NCBI RefSeq assembly: GCF_963678635.1
Contig: NC_087062.1
Coordinates: 68,807,415 to 68,871,414 of the forward strand
Length of the DNA stretch: 64,000 nucleotides
DNA from: Symsagittifera roscoffensis
Lineage: Eukaryota > Xenacoelomorpha > Acoela > Convolutidae
Reading direction: 5' to 3'
A program made the translations under genes and the position numbers. Below the pieces are notes generated by a model. The model ran no database searches, had not been told where the DNA came from, and worked only from the letters and a program-made list of their open reading frames with translations. Below are positions 46,090 to 57,779 of the stretch, in pieces (positions within the stretch are counted from its first letter, which is position 1; each line of letters opens with the position of its first letter).

Positions 46090-47060
46090 CGCTCGTATAC
46101 CAGGGCAATGCCCTAAATTTTCCGACTGACTTAAAACCATTTAAAAATTGTTTTTTTTTGGTTAATAATTGACAAAATATTTGAGAAAAAGATGTTTTCC
46201 ACTTTTTCTTCTGCTTATCCCCCCACACTCTAGGTAAAATTATAAAGGTGTGTTGAGCGTCTCCTATTGTGATAAAAGGATCAAAATGCTGGCCTCAATT
46301 CAATTTGGAACGCATTAACTCGCTTCTTACGCGTGTTATAAGTATATAGTTGTACTTTAATTGTCTATAACTGTCAAACTTTATGAAACTTTACCAAAAA
46401 TTAGCAACTTTACAAAAAATAATCGAAGGTAACAATATTTAGCAGACGCTTGAAAATCTGTCGAAAACATCTTTTTGACCAAACATAAATTGACTGAATA
46501 AAAAACCACAGCACGCAAAGTTATTACGCACTTCCTTCGAAAGTCGGAAAAATAAATTTACTCTCACATAAATTGACTATCAAATTATTGGGTCGATTTT
46601 CGAAGAAAACGGAATTTTTATGCTTGGCGTGGTTTGTTTTGTTCAGTCAATTTTCGATGATCGAAGTAATAATTTTTTATAAAAAACCATTCAAGGTATC
46701 GACATCTGAAATATCCTAACTCCAATCATTTTTTTGCAAAAGATTTTGGAGTTTGAAAATTGCCTATTTGGCCATGCTCTGGACTAATTGATGTGGGCTT
46801 TGAAGATTTTATTCATAATGCTGCAAGCGTAACGTGATTTTGTTATGCGTGGGGAATAATTCAAAATCGTTCCAAATTGAATTCAGGCTAGTTAATTGGT
46901 CATATTAATTTCGTACGACTCACACTTCATCTTTGATATTGGCCAAAAACTATTCGATAAGGACTATAGTGCAGTTGGACCATTCGTGTATCTTTGCCAT
47001 GATATACGAGCAATGTTTTTTGAGCATGTGATTTTTGCGGTTTTTCGTTCTGTTTTTGCG
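46090..47060. repeat. Hairpin-ended elements, diverged copies
   Basis: A tail at about 46085-46130 (aagagcgctcgtataccagggcaatgccct, shortened here) is followed by a body to about 46555 with 'cttcttacgcgtgtt' and 'cgaaagtcgga'. A second, inverted and more diverged copy runs from about 46570 to 47040 (cttggcgtggtttgttttgttcagtc ... gatatacgagcaatg). Frames inside are incidental. The stretch 47060-47640 holds nothing I can support. Confidence 0.65.
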
Positions 47061-47639
47061 GAGTGTTTATGTTCTTGGGGTTTTGTTATCTTCAGTCTAT
47101 TTTCAACTTTTTTCAATTTTTGAATTCAATTAGTTTTTTAATTGTTCTTACTAATTGGCCTTAAATTGTTCTTGCTAATTGGCCAGTGCAGTGATTTTTA
47201 AAGGAATCTTTTATATCTTCTTAAAAATGTAGGGAGAAAAATTTGACACAAGTGATTTCTTGCAATTTTATTGGGGCTTGGTATTATTCAATTAGGCCAG
47301 TTTGAATTTTTTTAAACAAAAAATCCCCTATATTAGAATTTAATTGCTAGAAAAATTTCCTACTCCTATCTTTTTGAAGTTGTTCCCGGGAATTGCAGTT
47401 GTTTCATGAATACGAAACACCAATAAGTTTCAAATTGGCGTATAGAGATTTTAACAAAAGTATTCTACCGACTTTTTGCTTCTAGCTTGAATTTTTGCCC
47501 GTAGTTTCAGCTATTGAAAGGATATTATGTCGGTAATTGAGTGAGATTCTTTCACTTGTGATTCCGTTAATAACTTTTGTGTCGTAAACCTATAAAAATT
47601 TGCGTGCAGTGTTTTTCGGCGCTATATTTGAAAAACTGG

Positions 47640-50600
47640 CCCAAAACGTGAGGCAATAGTGCAACATTTGAACTACTATCGCAAGCACTAGTTGAGGCGA
47701 TAACGCAATGTTTGAAAATTCAGATATATATTTGTCGATTGCGAAATATTTAAACATAAAGGCAAAATTTGGAACACTAAAGCATTATTTGAAAGACTAG
47801 TGTGAAAAGTAAAAATGTGCAATAATTGAAATACCTGTCCAAAAATCGAAAAAGTAGTGCACCAATATTGTTGCTACTGTAGTAATTGATCCTTTGTGCA
47901 GTATTCGAAACAACGTGCAACAATCGGAACACTAGAGAACAAATGGATTTACATGAATAATAATCAAAACAGTTAAGCAAAACAATGAAAAGAGCATCAA
48001 TTTTACAGAAAACAGTGCAATTTTTTTGAGAATGATACAATCTCTAACGCAATAAATGAAACTGAAAGCAAATTTTGAAACATATGTGGAAAATTTGATT
48101 TCTTTTTGTAATATTTGAAAGACAACTAAATTGTTTGAATTCTTAGTGCAACTTTTGAAGAGACAAGCGCAATATTTGAAACACTAGCGCAAAGGACAAG
48201 TGCACTATTAGTTCAATAGACAAGTGAAAATTTCGAAAAAAGTGCAATGTTTGAAACACTCGTGCGATAATTGAAACGCTAGTGCAATAATTGAAATACT
48301 CCAGCAACATTCAAAAAGTAAGTGCAATATTTGAAACACCAGTGCATCTTTTCAAACAGTAATGCAAATTTTGCAAATCTAAATTGCGAATGCTAACTCT
48401 ACTGATGCTAAATTTACAAGGCAAGTGCCACATTTAAAAGACAAATGCAATAAATGAAACGGTTCTGCAATTATTTGAAACCCTAGTGTAAAACTTGAAA
48501 CACCAGTTCAGTATTTAAAAACTAGTGCAATATTGGAAACTTTAATGCAATATTGAAAATACTAATGCAATTATCGAGATATTAGAGCAATTTGAAAAAT
48601 ACTAGTTCAGATTTTTTCAACGACTGGTGCAATATATATAACTCAGAGCAAATTTTGATTTACTGCTGCAAAATTGATTTACTAGTGCAATATTTGAAAA
48701 ACGAGAAAAATATTTTACAATTTAGTGCATTTTTTTAGACTCAGCTGCAACAACTGAAACTTTTTTTGCAAAATCTAGCTGCAAAACCCTTGTGCAATAA
48801 ACGAGAGACAAGTGCAATAAATGAAACACTAAAGCTTTATTTGAGAGCTATATAAATTTTTGAAAAATTATTGCATGATTTATAAAACGTGTGCACTATA
48901 TGAAAAACTAGTCATGTTTTAAAAAACAAGTGCTTTAATTGAAACAGTAGTAGCATATTTAAAAAACATGCAAATTATAAAATTTTAGTGCAATTTTTAA
49001 ACGACAAGTGCAACATTTGACACCAGAGCAAAAACGTGCAATATTGAAACACCACTGCAACGTTTGAAATACAACTGCATGATTTGAAGAATTATTGTCA
49101 TTTCATGTAGGAAAGAAAAGATCAATATTTAAAAAAAGAATGAAATATCGATAGATTAGTGCAGTATTTCAAAAAACACTAGTGCAAATTTTGAAACACT
49201 ACTGCATAATTTGAAGCATTTTTGCAATAATGGAAATACTAATACAAAATTGAAACACTAGAGTAATTTTAAATTTAGTAGAAAAATTGAAAGAAAACTA
49301 GAGCAGTTTTTAAAACAGAAAAGCAGTTTACGAAATCTTAACTCAATATGTGAGTCACTAGTGCAAAATTTAAAAAATACTACTGCAACAATGGAGCAGC
49401 ACTAGCGCAATAATAGAAACATAAGTAAAGTATTGGAAATACTAGAGAAAAAGGCGAGAAATTAGAGAAGTTCTTAAAACACTTTTGCAATTTTTGAACC
49501 TCAAGTGCATTATTTGAAAAACAAGTGCAAAATTGAAATACTAGTGCAATGGTTCATTTACAAGTAGATTATTTGAAAACCTCTTGGATAACATGAAACG
49601 CTAGTGCAAGTTTTGAAAAACGAAAAACTATTTCACAAACCAGTGCAATTTTCAAAACTTAAGTGCAATAGTTAAAACACACCGCAAAATTTAAAACACT
49701 AGTCCAATAATTAAGAAAACATGTGCGATTTTTAAAACACAAGTGCAATTTTTGAAAAACAAGTGCAATATTTGAAACACCAGTGCAAAAAAGTGCAATA
49801 TTTGAAACAGCAGAGCAACGATTGGAAAATAACTGAGATAATTGAAGAACTAGTGCCTTTACGAAAGAAAAGATCATTTTTTGAAAAATTAATGAAACAT
49901 CAAAATAATAGTGAGTATTTGAAAATTAATTGCAAGATTCCAAACTATATTGCAATTTTTGAAACACTACTGCAAAATTCTAAAAACTTGTGCAATAATG
50001 AAAATGCTAATACAAAAATTGAAACACCAGAGCAATTATTAATTTTTTGTAGAAAGATTAAGAGAAAACTAGAGCAGTTTTTAAAACAGAAAAAAACAAT
50101 TTTTGAAACCTTCGCTCAATATTTGAGTAACTAGTGCAATTATTGAACCGGAGAGAAAAATTTGAAACAATTCTGCAAATAATTTTTACCCGTGCAATAA
50201 ATGAAAAAAGTGCAAAGTTGAAACACTTGTGCAATAATTAAATTACAAGCAGGATATTTGAAACACTTTTGCAAAATTTGAATTCCTTTGCAATACTTCA
50301 AAACAAGTAAAATTTCAAAATACTCTTGCAGTGTTTGAAAGAAATTTGCATCAAATTGAAACATTAGTGCAATATTTGAAACAATAGTGCAATATTTTTA
50401 ACATTGCTGCAATAATTGAAAAATCAGAGCAAGTTCAATCTCTCAAGTTCTACTGCACTATGAAACATAAGTGAAGTAATTGAACAGTTAGTGCAAAATT
50501 CGAAAACCCAAAGCAATTTCAATCAGCAGTGCATTTTTTGAAACACAACTGCAATATTTGAACTGCACAATGTTTGAGTAACTAGTGCATTTTTCGAAAC

Positions 50601-51715
50601 AATAAGCACTATTTGTAACAATAAAGAACTATTCCAAAAAATAATGCATTACAAGGAACACTGATGCAATATTTAAAGTAATATGGCAAAATCTGAAACA
50701 ATAGTGCAAAAATTTAAAAAAAAACTACTGCATGATCAGAAGCAGTAATGCAATATTGGAATTAATAAAGCATAATTCAAAACACTAGTGCAATATTTAA
50801 AAGACAAGTGCAAAACGTGAAAAACGACAGCAGTAATTGAAACGCTTCTTTAATATCGGAACATATGAATCTTAAGAGAAAATTAAAAAAAAAACAGATA
50901 AATTCAAAACTTCAAGGACTAGTGCAACGTTTGAAAAACAATTGCAAAATTTGAAACACTATTGCAAATGTTTGAAATACTAGGGAAGTATTTGAAACAC
51001 TAGGGCAATATTTGAAGCACTAGTGAATTATTTAAACTGCTTGTGCAACAATGGAAGCAGTAGAGCAAAAACTGAAATATTACCTCAAAAATTGATTTAA
51101 TACTGCATTATTTGAAAAATCAGTGCAAAATTGAAACACTTGTCCAATGTTTGATTTACAAGTGGATTATTTGAAAATTTTTTGGAATACTTAAAATGCT
51201 AGTGCAATATTTGAAAAAACAAGTGTTTCATTTGAAAGACAAGTGTTTCATTTGTTTCAAATGCATAGTGTTTCATTTGAAAGACAGGCGCAATAAATGA
51301 AACACTAGTATAAAACTCTTGAAACACAAAACTTTTTCTTATTAGTGCAAAATTTGTAAGACAGTAGCAATATTCGAAAAAAAGTTGATTTTTTGAAAAA
51401 AAGCTGCAATATTCAAAACACTAGATTTTTATTTGAACCTGATAGCAGTAGTTGAAACAGTGCTTCAAAGTTTGGTTCACCAGTGCAAAATTCGAAAAAA
51501 TTGTTCAATTTGGGAAACAAGTGGAGTAATTGAATCACTATTGCAATATTTCGAACATTAGAGCTTTACTTGCAAAACAAGTTCATCAACTAAAACACTT
51601 TTGAAATTTTTGAGGAGAAAGTGCATTACTTCGAACACTTAATGCAATAACTGAAACAAAATTGGATATTTCAAAATAAAGGGTAATATTTGAAACATTA
51701 GTGCAAAAAATTACA
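47640..51715 (+). repeat. Mini-satellite, about 20-bp unit, about 4 kb
   Basis: Around two hundred degenerate head-to-tail copies of a unit close to agtgcaatatttgaaacact. Variants change the middle word (ataattgaaa, aaaatttgaaa, gtttgaaa), and spacing slips by a few bases. All reading frames here, on both strands, are translations of the unit (Cys/Phe/Tyr or Lys/Gln/Tyr patterns). It ends near 51715 in non-repetitive DNA. Confidence 0.95.
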
Positions 51716-52483
51716 TTCAATCATTTGAAATATGGTTGTAATCGGAAAAAAATGATGGTATTTGCTCGATTTAGGAAGACACGTCGTTTTAATTATACGA
51801 TTTCTTCAGAAAAATGAGAATAAACATTTTAAAAAGCTGTTTGCAATATCAAAGAAAACTTAAACAACCGTATTTGTGTACGTTTATGCAGTTTTCCAAA
51901 AAAAATGGATTTTGCCCTATCACTAACAGAAAACTGTAAAAAAAAAACTGAAACCTGTTACAGTCACCTCGGAAACAATAAGAAACATATACATATACTC
52001 ATAAGAAAGCTTATGCTTTTAAAATTTACAGGCTACTGACAATTCATACAGATATCTACAGGGATTGTTAACAGATCGGTATTGTAAAAGTTGGGAAAAA
52101 ATGTCGGTCAATAAATTTGGAAAAAGTAATCTAATTCTAAGTTGAAAATGGATGGGATTCCGATGCCAAAAAAACTCAATAAAAACAAGGATGGCCGCTT
52201 TTTGTGCAAGTAGTGCAGAAGGTTCCGACCATCGTCTTCAAAAAGTAGAACTTTGTTTTCAAAAAAGGGTCGTTTTTGGCATGGCGTGATAAAAGCGTAA
52301 TAACAAAAACTATAGCTCAGACATTCTGGACACTTTTAGCAAAATAAACAAATGGTTAAACAGCTTTTGCAGAAAAAAGACTAAAAAACAAAAAAATCAA
52401 AAAAAAAATCGAAAGACGATTTGTGGTCGGAAGGATTTCTAAGAAAGCAAGAAGTTTGAGGGAGAATAGTTTTCTCTGTCATT

Positions 52484-53377
52484 TTGCTCAGTTTGATCTC
52501 ATCGACAAACAAGCATTTTGGCTCTTTATCTGTATTTATGACCATCCTAACTGTCAATGAGCCTCTATCAAAAAAAGTCTTTCATTGTAGAACTTTGGTG
52601 CTTCCACGTTTCTGCAATTACTGGAAGAGCATCCCTCGAATTGAGAAATCTCTCGAATGTCTGCTGAAAACTGACACAATTTTATGCGACGGAACGTTTA
52701 AAACGGCCCCAAGGCCTTACGACCAAATTTACGCATTTTTGCAGTGATTGGCGAGAGAAAAATACCAGTGTGCTGGGCTCTATTGAAAGGCAAACAACAA
52801 AATCAGTACGAATATATCCTCCAAAAATTACAGGAAAATACTTTCAAAAGTTTTTAGGATTTTTTTTATCCTGAAACCATACTTTCCGATTTCGAACTCG
52901 GTTTTATTGCTGCAATTAGTAATGTCTTATTATACGCTATTCATAATGGCTGCTACTTTTATTACACCCAAGCGATTTACCGAAAACTTCAAATCTTGGG
53001 ATTCACTCAAGTTTACAAAAAAAAACACAAATTTCCAAAACCATTCTTCAAATGAAGATTGAAATATGGAATGTTTATAATAGACCCTACAATTTACGAA
53101 CAACCAATTTTTGCAAAAGCTGGCATTCAAGCTGGAATCGTGAAATAGCCAGGAGCAGACCGTCATTGTGGAAAATAATTTACTATTTGAAAATCCAAGA
53201 AATACAATGCGTTTAGTTTTTGGCCGGATCGAAAAGGGCAAAAAGCCTCCGGCCCAAAATTTTAAGTGGCGTCAGTTGAACGCCAAAATTCGAAGACTGA
53301 GAAACTCTTATGAACTTGAACTGATAACTCTTGATATTTATCTGAATAATATTGCGGTTGTTACCCGCAATTTGTAA
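52484..53377 (+). pseudogene. MULE-type transposase, decayed
   Basis: The first frame (52484-52747) ends with TILCDGTFKTAPRPYDQIYA, the first catalytic Asp region of Mutator-like transposases. After a frameshift near 52742 the next frame continues YEYILQKLQENT and, past an in-frame TAG at 52855, reads ILSDFELGFIAAI, containing the second catalytic Asp (52888-52890). It goes on to GCYFYYTQAIYRKLQILG, the typical segment after it. A third frame carries RSRPSLWKIIYYLKIQ (about 53150), and the last (53168-53377) gives WRQLNAKIRRLRNSYELELI and LNNIAVV, a usual C-terminal motif. At least three frame changes and one stop make it inactive. It would have catalysed cut-and-paste transposition. Confidence 0.8.
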
Positions 53378-53930
53378 TATTTTTGATTATTTTCTACTGA
53401 TCAAAACATTTTTTGTTAACATTGACTTCAATTTTGTGGGAGAGGCATTTAGCCAATAAGAACGATTAGCGATTTTGATTGGTTGAAATGTTTCAAGCAT
53501 TCGGTCCTTCAAGCATCAGAACCTTCCCCGTTCAAGTGGGTTAAAACGGTGGCGTCCCTCATGCTTGAAGGACCGAATGCTTGAAATTAAATTTAGCTTA
53601 TTTTCAGCCAATCAGAATTGAGTATTCGAAATCTCCAAGTAAATCGCGAAAATCTTAAAGTAAGAAGATAAATCTTTTTAAGACTGAAAAAAGCTGATGA
53701 TTTTGACCTCATTAATATTGATGATTATCTCAATAGTATTGCGGTTGTAACTCTCAATTAGTAATATTTTTGATTATTTTCCACTGATTTAATACATTTT
53801 CTGTTAATATTGACTTAGATTTTGTGAGAAAGACATTTAGCCAATAGAAACGCTTAGGGATTTTGATTGGTTAAAATTTTTCAAGGATTCGGTCCTTCAA
53901 GCATGAGAACCCTCCCCTGCGTGTGCTATA
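53300..53930 (+). repeat. Tandem duplication of the MULE 3' end
   Basis: The segment 53330-53520 (tgatatttatctgaataata ... ggtccttcaagcat) is repeated at about 53715-53910 with moderate divergence, including the last transposase codons (DYLNSIAVVTLN) and the 'atttagccaata' word. One duplication or two nested element ends would explain it. Confidence 0.8.
53491..53586. repeat. 26-bp perfect inverted repeat, probable element terminus
   Basis: 53491-53516 (tttcaagcattcggtccttc and six more bases) is the exact reverse complement of 53561-53586, around a 44-nt loop. A further copy of the left arm is at 53880-53905 with one or two changes. It lies directly after the transposase remnant and is a candidate terminal inverted repeat of that element or of its derivative. 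Confidence 0.8.
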
Positions 53931-54025
53931 AAGTTTTATGGTTTAAATTTTGCCTAGGAAAGGTCTGAAGTACATTTTTCTTTCTTTTCGATTAGCCGTT
54001 TCACTGTACCAGTAACCTCCTTTTG

Positions 54026-54247
54026 TTAAAGGGTTTGACACTGCAAGTGCTTTGTCCGTCGAATCTCTCTCGTTTCTTTTTTTTGTTTTTGTGAGCTTTC
54101 GTTAAGGTATTCTTCTTCTTCTTGATCAACTTCCGCCCAGTCTTGTTCTCTTTTGTTTGACATAAATGACTTACTTTTGTCTAAACTAATTGCGCATGAG
54201 GCCAAATTTTCCGAACCAAAAACAGGCATTCCAACTAAATGTTTCAT
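54026..54247 (-). CDS. Candidate exon, charged protein
   Basis: ATG at 54247 with a TGA just upstream; 73 codons to a stop at 54026. The second half is very hydrophilic (MSNKREQDWAEVDQEEEEYL, then NESSQKQKKETREIRRTK), unlike chance frames in this AT-rich DNA. A consensus donor GTAAGT lies at about codon 25, and a second ATG (MSNKRE) follows it, so the true first exon may begin there. An overlapping plus-strand frame is less convincing. No family is recognised. Confidence 0.35.
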   Translation of the reverse strand: MKHLVGMPVFGSENLASCAISLDKSKSFMSNKREQDWAEVDQEEEEYLNESSQKQKKETREIRRTKHLQCQTL

Positions 54248-54526
54248 GAAAGGTGTTCACTCAATTGATGGTTGGTTTTTAATGGGTTTTTTAATTGCCG
54301 GAACTAAAAAAGACTTTGGCTCGTTAGGCAACATCGAGCAATTTTGCTTTCACTGAGTAAATCGAACGTTCTTCCCCCCCTTCATTGATTTGAATGTCCG
54401 CCATTTTACATTGAAGTAAATTTGGAAATCAGCGAAAATGACATCAACTGGTCAATGAAAGTAAAACGGATTGTGTCAAAGTTTTGTTCAACAATGATGC
54501 AGAGAGGATTTTCGAAATCAGTAATT

Positions 54527-55060
54527 GTTCCGACTTTCGATATGAAAGTAACGGAATATTTGTGCTCGGGGTGGGTTTTTTTTCTTCAGACAAATTTCGA
54601 CTTTTTAACTAGCCGTTTTTGACGGAATTTTTTTATATCATTCGAAAAGTCTTGTTGTCCTGAGCTCAAATTTGAAAGGATATATTTTACCTGGAATCAT
54701 TTTTCGTAAAGTTATGGGGGTTTAAAGATTGCCATTTTGGCCAATTTGGGACAATTAACGCGCGATATATTTCGCTTATTAACGCGTAAGCGGAGAGCTA
54801 TTCCGTCTTAGAAATCGTTCCAAATTGGTTGAAAGAAGCTTATTGGCCATAATTGATTTGTTACAAGGAGCGAAATTTATCCTGTTGTTCTTTATATGGC
54901 GTGTGGGGGGATAATTTTTATTAAAAAAATTCAAATTTTAGAGAAAAAAAATTGTACATTTTGTTTTATTTCATTTAATTTTTTATTGTTATTACTGCTC
55001 CATAAACCTTAAAAGGCAGTCGGAACATCAGGGCTTCGCCCTGATAGGAGCAGTCTTGTT
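54527..55060. repeat. Hairpin-ended element, most complete copy
   Basis: Runs from 'ttgttccgactttcgatatg' through 'gtgctcggggtggg', 'attgccattttggcc', 'acgcgcgatatatttcgc', 'acgcgtaagcggaga' and 'aaggcagtcgg' to the tail hairpin TCAGGGC-TTC-GCCCTGA and 'gagcagtcttgtt'. It has no coding capacity. Both ends are present, so this is a good reference copy for the family (about 530 bp). Confidence 0.85.
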
Positions 55061-55202
55061 GGTTTATGAAATCAAAATGGAATGTGCCGAAGTGTTGTTC
55101 AACAGCTTTGCCGAGAGGAATTTCGCAAATTCCAAAACCTTTTGTTCAATCGCAACTTTGTTTTCTGATAGTTTTTGAATTATTATTGCACTGCAGGTTA
55201 CT

Positions 55203-55570
55203 CTAATTATTACAACCAGCTACTATGCATTCCGAGAAATTTCTCCCGTCGAGGTAAATCTCCCTGTATAAGTGAGGCGACCAAATGATTTCTGCTAACG
55301 CCTTCATCTCAAATTGTCCCGGATTTGTCTCGTGAAAGAGGTCCACGATGGGCGAAGGAATGACAACTGGTACTGCAAAAATGTTGTCGTTGAAAAGTAA
55401 TCCATCCTTGATGTGTAGTTCTCATTGGAACGTTTTAGTATGTGCCCGAACATGTTCAGTTGTGTTCCTTTTTCTATAACACTTTCGACCTCTCTCTCAG
55501 TTGATTTCACGCCAATGGTCATTTGTGTAGTGACGGTGAACAAAATCGGGGAGATTGGTAATTTGATACA
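55203..55570 (-). pseudogene. Unrecognised coding segment with one frameshift
   Basis: Two overlapping minus-strand frames are both highly protein-like and each stops being so where the other begins. The upstream one reads FTVTTQMTIGVKSTEREVES and on to HILKRSNE. The downstream one reads LHIKDGLLFNDNIFAVPVVI, then FEMKALAEIIWSPHLYREIY and DGRNFSECIVAGCNN, with a stop at 55203-55205. A one-base shift near 55420-55424 would make a single frame of about 120 codons. Another coding-like minus frame lies at 55794-56030 and may be an upstream exon. I do not recognise the family. The piece is either decayed or carries an assembly error. Confidence 0.5.
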
Positions 55571-55793
55571 AATTCAGTACTCCTTAAGTAGATACTGATA
55601 GATCTGTGACATTTTTTGTGTCTAAAAGTAGTAGTTCAAATTCTTATTTCAGCACTTATTAAGATTTTTTTTGAAGTAGAACTAGATGAGAAGAAAATAA
55701 GCTCGTTATTTTAGTTCAATTCATCCTCGAAGACACTCTTAGTAAGATTGAAGACAAGCTTACATGTAGCTTACCCATACTCCATAAACTAAA

Positions 55794-56030
55794 CTAGTTT
55801 AAAATGTTTTTTGAAAGTTCCACGGAAACGCAAAACGCAACTGCTTCTGCAGAATTCTGAGCAAGAGTGGTTTGAAAAACAAAATCAAACTGTGTCAATG
55901 TTGTATTTGAGATTAATTGCAAAAAAACAAATGTTTTGTGTGTAATATGCTTTAAGCTTTTCATCCGAAGATTGTATTTTCTCGAGATGAGTGATGTTTC
56001 ATACGCTAATAGCGTCCAACGAAATTTCAA
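55794..56030 (-). CDS. Possible upstream exon of the 55.2-55.6 kb gene
   Basis: A 78-codon frame whose second half (NTTLTQFDFVFQTTLAQNSA, then EAVAFCVSVELSKN) looks coding, while the first half is basic and may be intronic, with a possible acceptor 'acattgacacag' at about 55895. Strand and spacing fit the frame at 55203-55570. A short plus-strand frame at 55717-55800 (FILEDTLSKIEDKLTC) after a 'tattttag' acceptor competes with this reading. Confidence 0.25.
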   Translation of the reverse strand: MKFRWTLLAYETSLISRKYNLRMKSLKHITHKTFVFLQLISNTTLTQFDFVFQTTLAQNSAEAVAFCVSVELSKNILN

Positions 56031-56249
56031 TGAAAATTATTTATTTATTCAGTTCTCAAATGTCTTCTTTTGCAAGTGGTTTCCCACCTATAGAACTCCG
56101 TTAATCTTGTTAATTGTTGAGATTGCGAACTGATTTTTTGTAATGTGAAGTGAGGTGAACTTTTAAAAGAAAGTCAGGAGATACCAATTCTATCCCAGTA
56201 TTTAAATCTAATTATCTAAGCACCCATCAAACTTATTGAGTTAGAACCG

Positions 56250-56500
56250 ATATGGTTAACTCATAGAGTAATTTCGGATAGGGTACACCGTCTGCTCGTC
56301 ACGCTATCTTATTTTCGGCCGGATAGATTCGTGCAACTTCTTAGTCTAATACCGATCCTAATCTTACTCTTATACTTTCTAGTCTCAGGGTGTTTAACTA
56401 GTCTCTGCTAGGCTCAATAGATCTAGGGTATACTGGTTTATTGCGGCTGCTGAAGTTCTCTTGGAGAGGCAACTAATTTCTAAGTTAAATTCAAATCTCT
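56250..56500 (-). repeat. Putative LTR segment of the envelope-bearing element
   Basis: In the minus direction the segment contains an AATAAA signal (gcaataaaccagtat), 'tctattgagcctagc', 'ggatcggtattagactaag' and 'gacggtgtaccc'. All of these recur in order at 29458-29728 on the plus strand. It lies downstream of the minus-strand envelope frames, where the 3' LTR should be. The outer borders cannot be placed by eye. Confidence 0.5.
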
Positions 56501-56503
56501 CTG

Positions 56504-56531
56504 GTGCTGAAATTACAAGTAATTTCAGCAC
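56504..56531. repeat. 28-nt perfect palindrome
   Basis: gtgctgaaattac, a 2-nt centre, then gtaatttcagcac: 13-bp arms without mismatch. It lies just beside the putative LTR and could form a tight stem-loop in the transcript. Confidence 0.9.
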
Positions 56532-57329
56532 TTACAAATAAGTGGGTTGTTAGTTAGATGGATTATGATTGGTTAATATTAAATACTTTACAGTGGTAAA
56601 ATATCCAATTTATCCAATCATAAAATGTAGTTTAGATCAGGTTCCACCCATCCGGGTTTTAAAGAGTTTTCTAGAATTATCTTTCTGCAATTCAAAGGAT
56701 GGATGATGAACGTTGGTAATTGGCGAACATCGTATTCTTGTCCGGTTCCTCTTGTTAGAGAAGTTCCAGGACGCTGGAGTTAGGGACATCAATCGTTGTG
56801 TCGTTTTGTGACAACGACTGTGTTTCTCAATGAAATCAATCTGATTTCAAAATGGTTTGCATTGACGGTTTTTTTTGTATTATGTAGAGAACTTGTTTTG
56901 TGTTCAACCTCGTCTGGGAATGGCGTGGAGATCGTGTGTGGAAGGGATGCCTAGTGACTCGGATCTGCACGTATACTTGAACATCGAGGTGATCATTTGT
57001 CTAGTTCAATGAAGTCCTTTTCTGCGAAGTCAAGTCGTACTCTAAATCCTTTGAGTTGTGATTGTGGACGGCATATCGGTTGTGATTAGCCATTCTTTGT
57101 TCGAGTTTGATGGGATCATTTTGTCTTTGGATGTTCGTCTTTGTTGTTGTGTGTTGATCTATATACTGCAAGGTATGATTTACATTTTATAAAATTATAT
57201 TAGTTCGGTTTTTTAATCATGAATTTAGTTAGTTGTTTTCACAAAAGCATTTTGTTTTAGTTCGGTTATTTTGAAGAGTTACTCACCCTTGAGTACCTCT
57301 TATTAAAAATAGAAGTGTGGTCACAAAGC

Positions 57330-57415
57330 GTGGATGTAGCGCGGTGGTTTAGGCCGGCTATAGAGCATGCTCAGGACGTCCTCTCTGGTGGGTTAGGCCA
57401 GGAGTGGGAGTATGA
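57330..57415 (+). repeat. tRNA-like (SINE) fragment
   Basis: tgtagcgcggtggtttagg is a good Pol III A box, and a poorer B-box-like 'ggtgggttaggccagg' follows about 45 nt later. No acceptor stem or CCA-compatible structure is evident. It is probably a SINE relic or tRNA pseudogene within the element's 3' region. Confidence 0.3.
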
Positions 57416-57779
57416 TTTTGTGCTGTTTCTGTGATAACGTTTTATGTTGGTTTATGTTGGTCTTTCTTATGTTTCTTTGGTTGTGTCCTTTTTTCAAAAA
57501 TCAAATTGTTTTTTTTTGGTATGGGTTTGTCTTGCGACTTTTTTGTGTTTTATTATTTCTTTCTTAGACTTTATAATAGTCTTCAAAAGAATAAATTATC
57601 CAGTTTTAAACTGGGTTAATCCGGTTTGGGTACCGTTGGTTTTCTTTTCTTAGTCATGCTGTTATTTTATGATTTGTGGTGTTTAGTAAGCTGCGTTGGT
57701 TAGTTTGGTGTATTATATAATTCCTTTCCAACCGGGTTAAAGGAAAATTTGAAACTTGTTATCGTGTGTTAGAGTTGTT

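Noticed and set aside
49659-50364. Several frames of 70-120 codons on both strands
   Set aside because: All are translations of the 20-bp mini-satellite unit.
47640-51715. CRISPR-like array
   Set aside because: The repeats are degenerate, directly adjacent and without unique spacers of constant length, in eukaryotic DNA.
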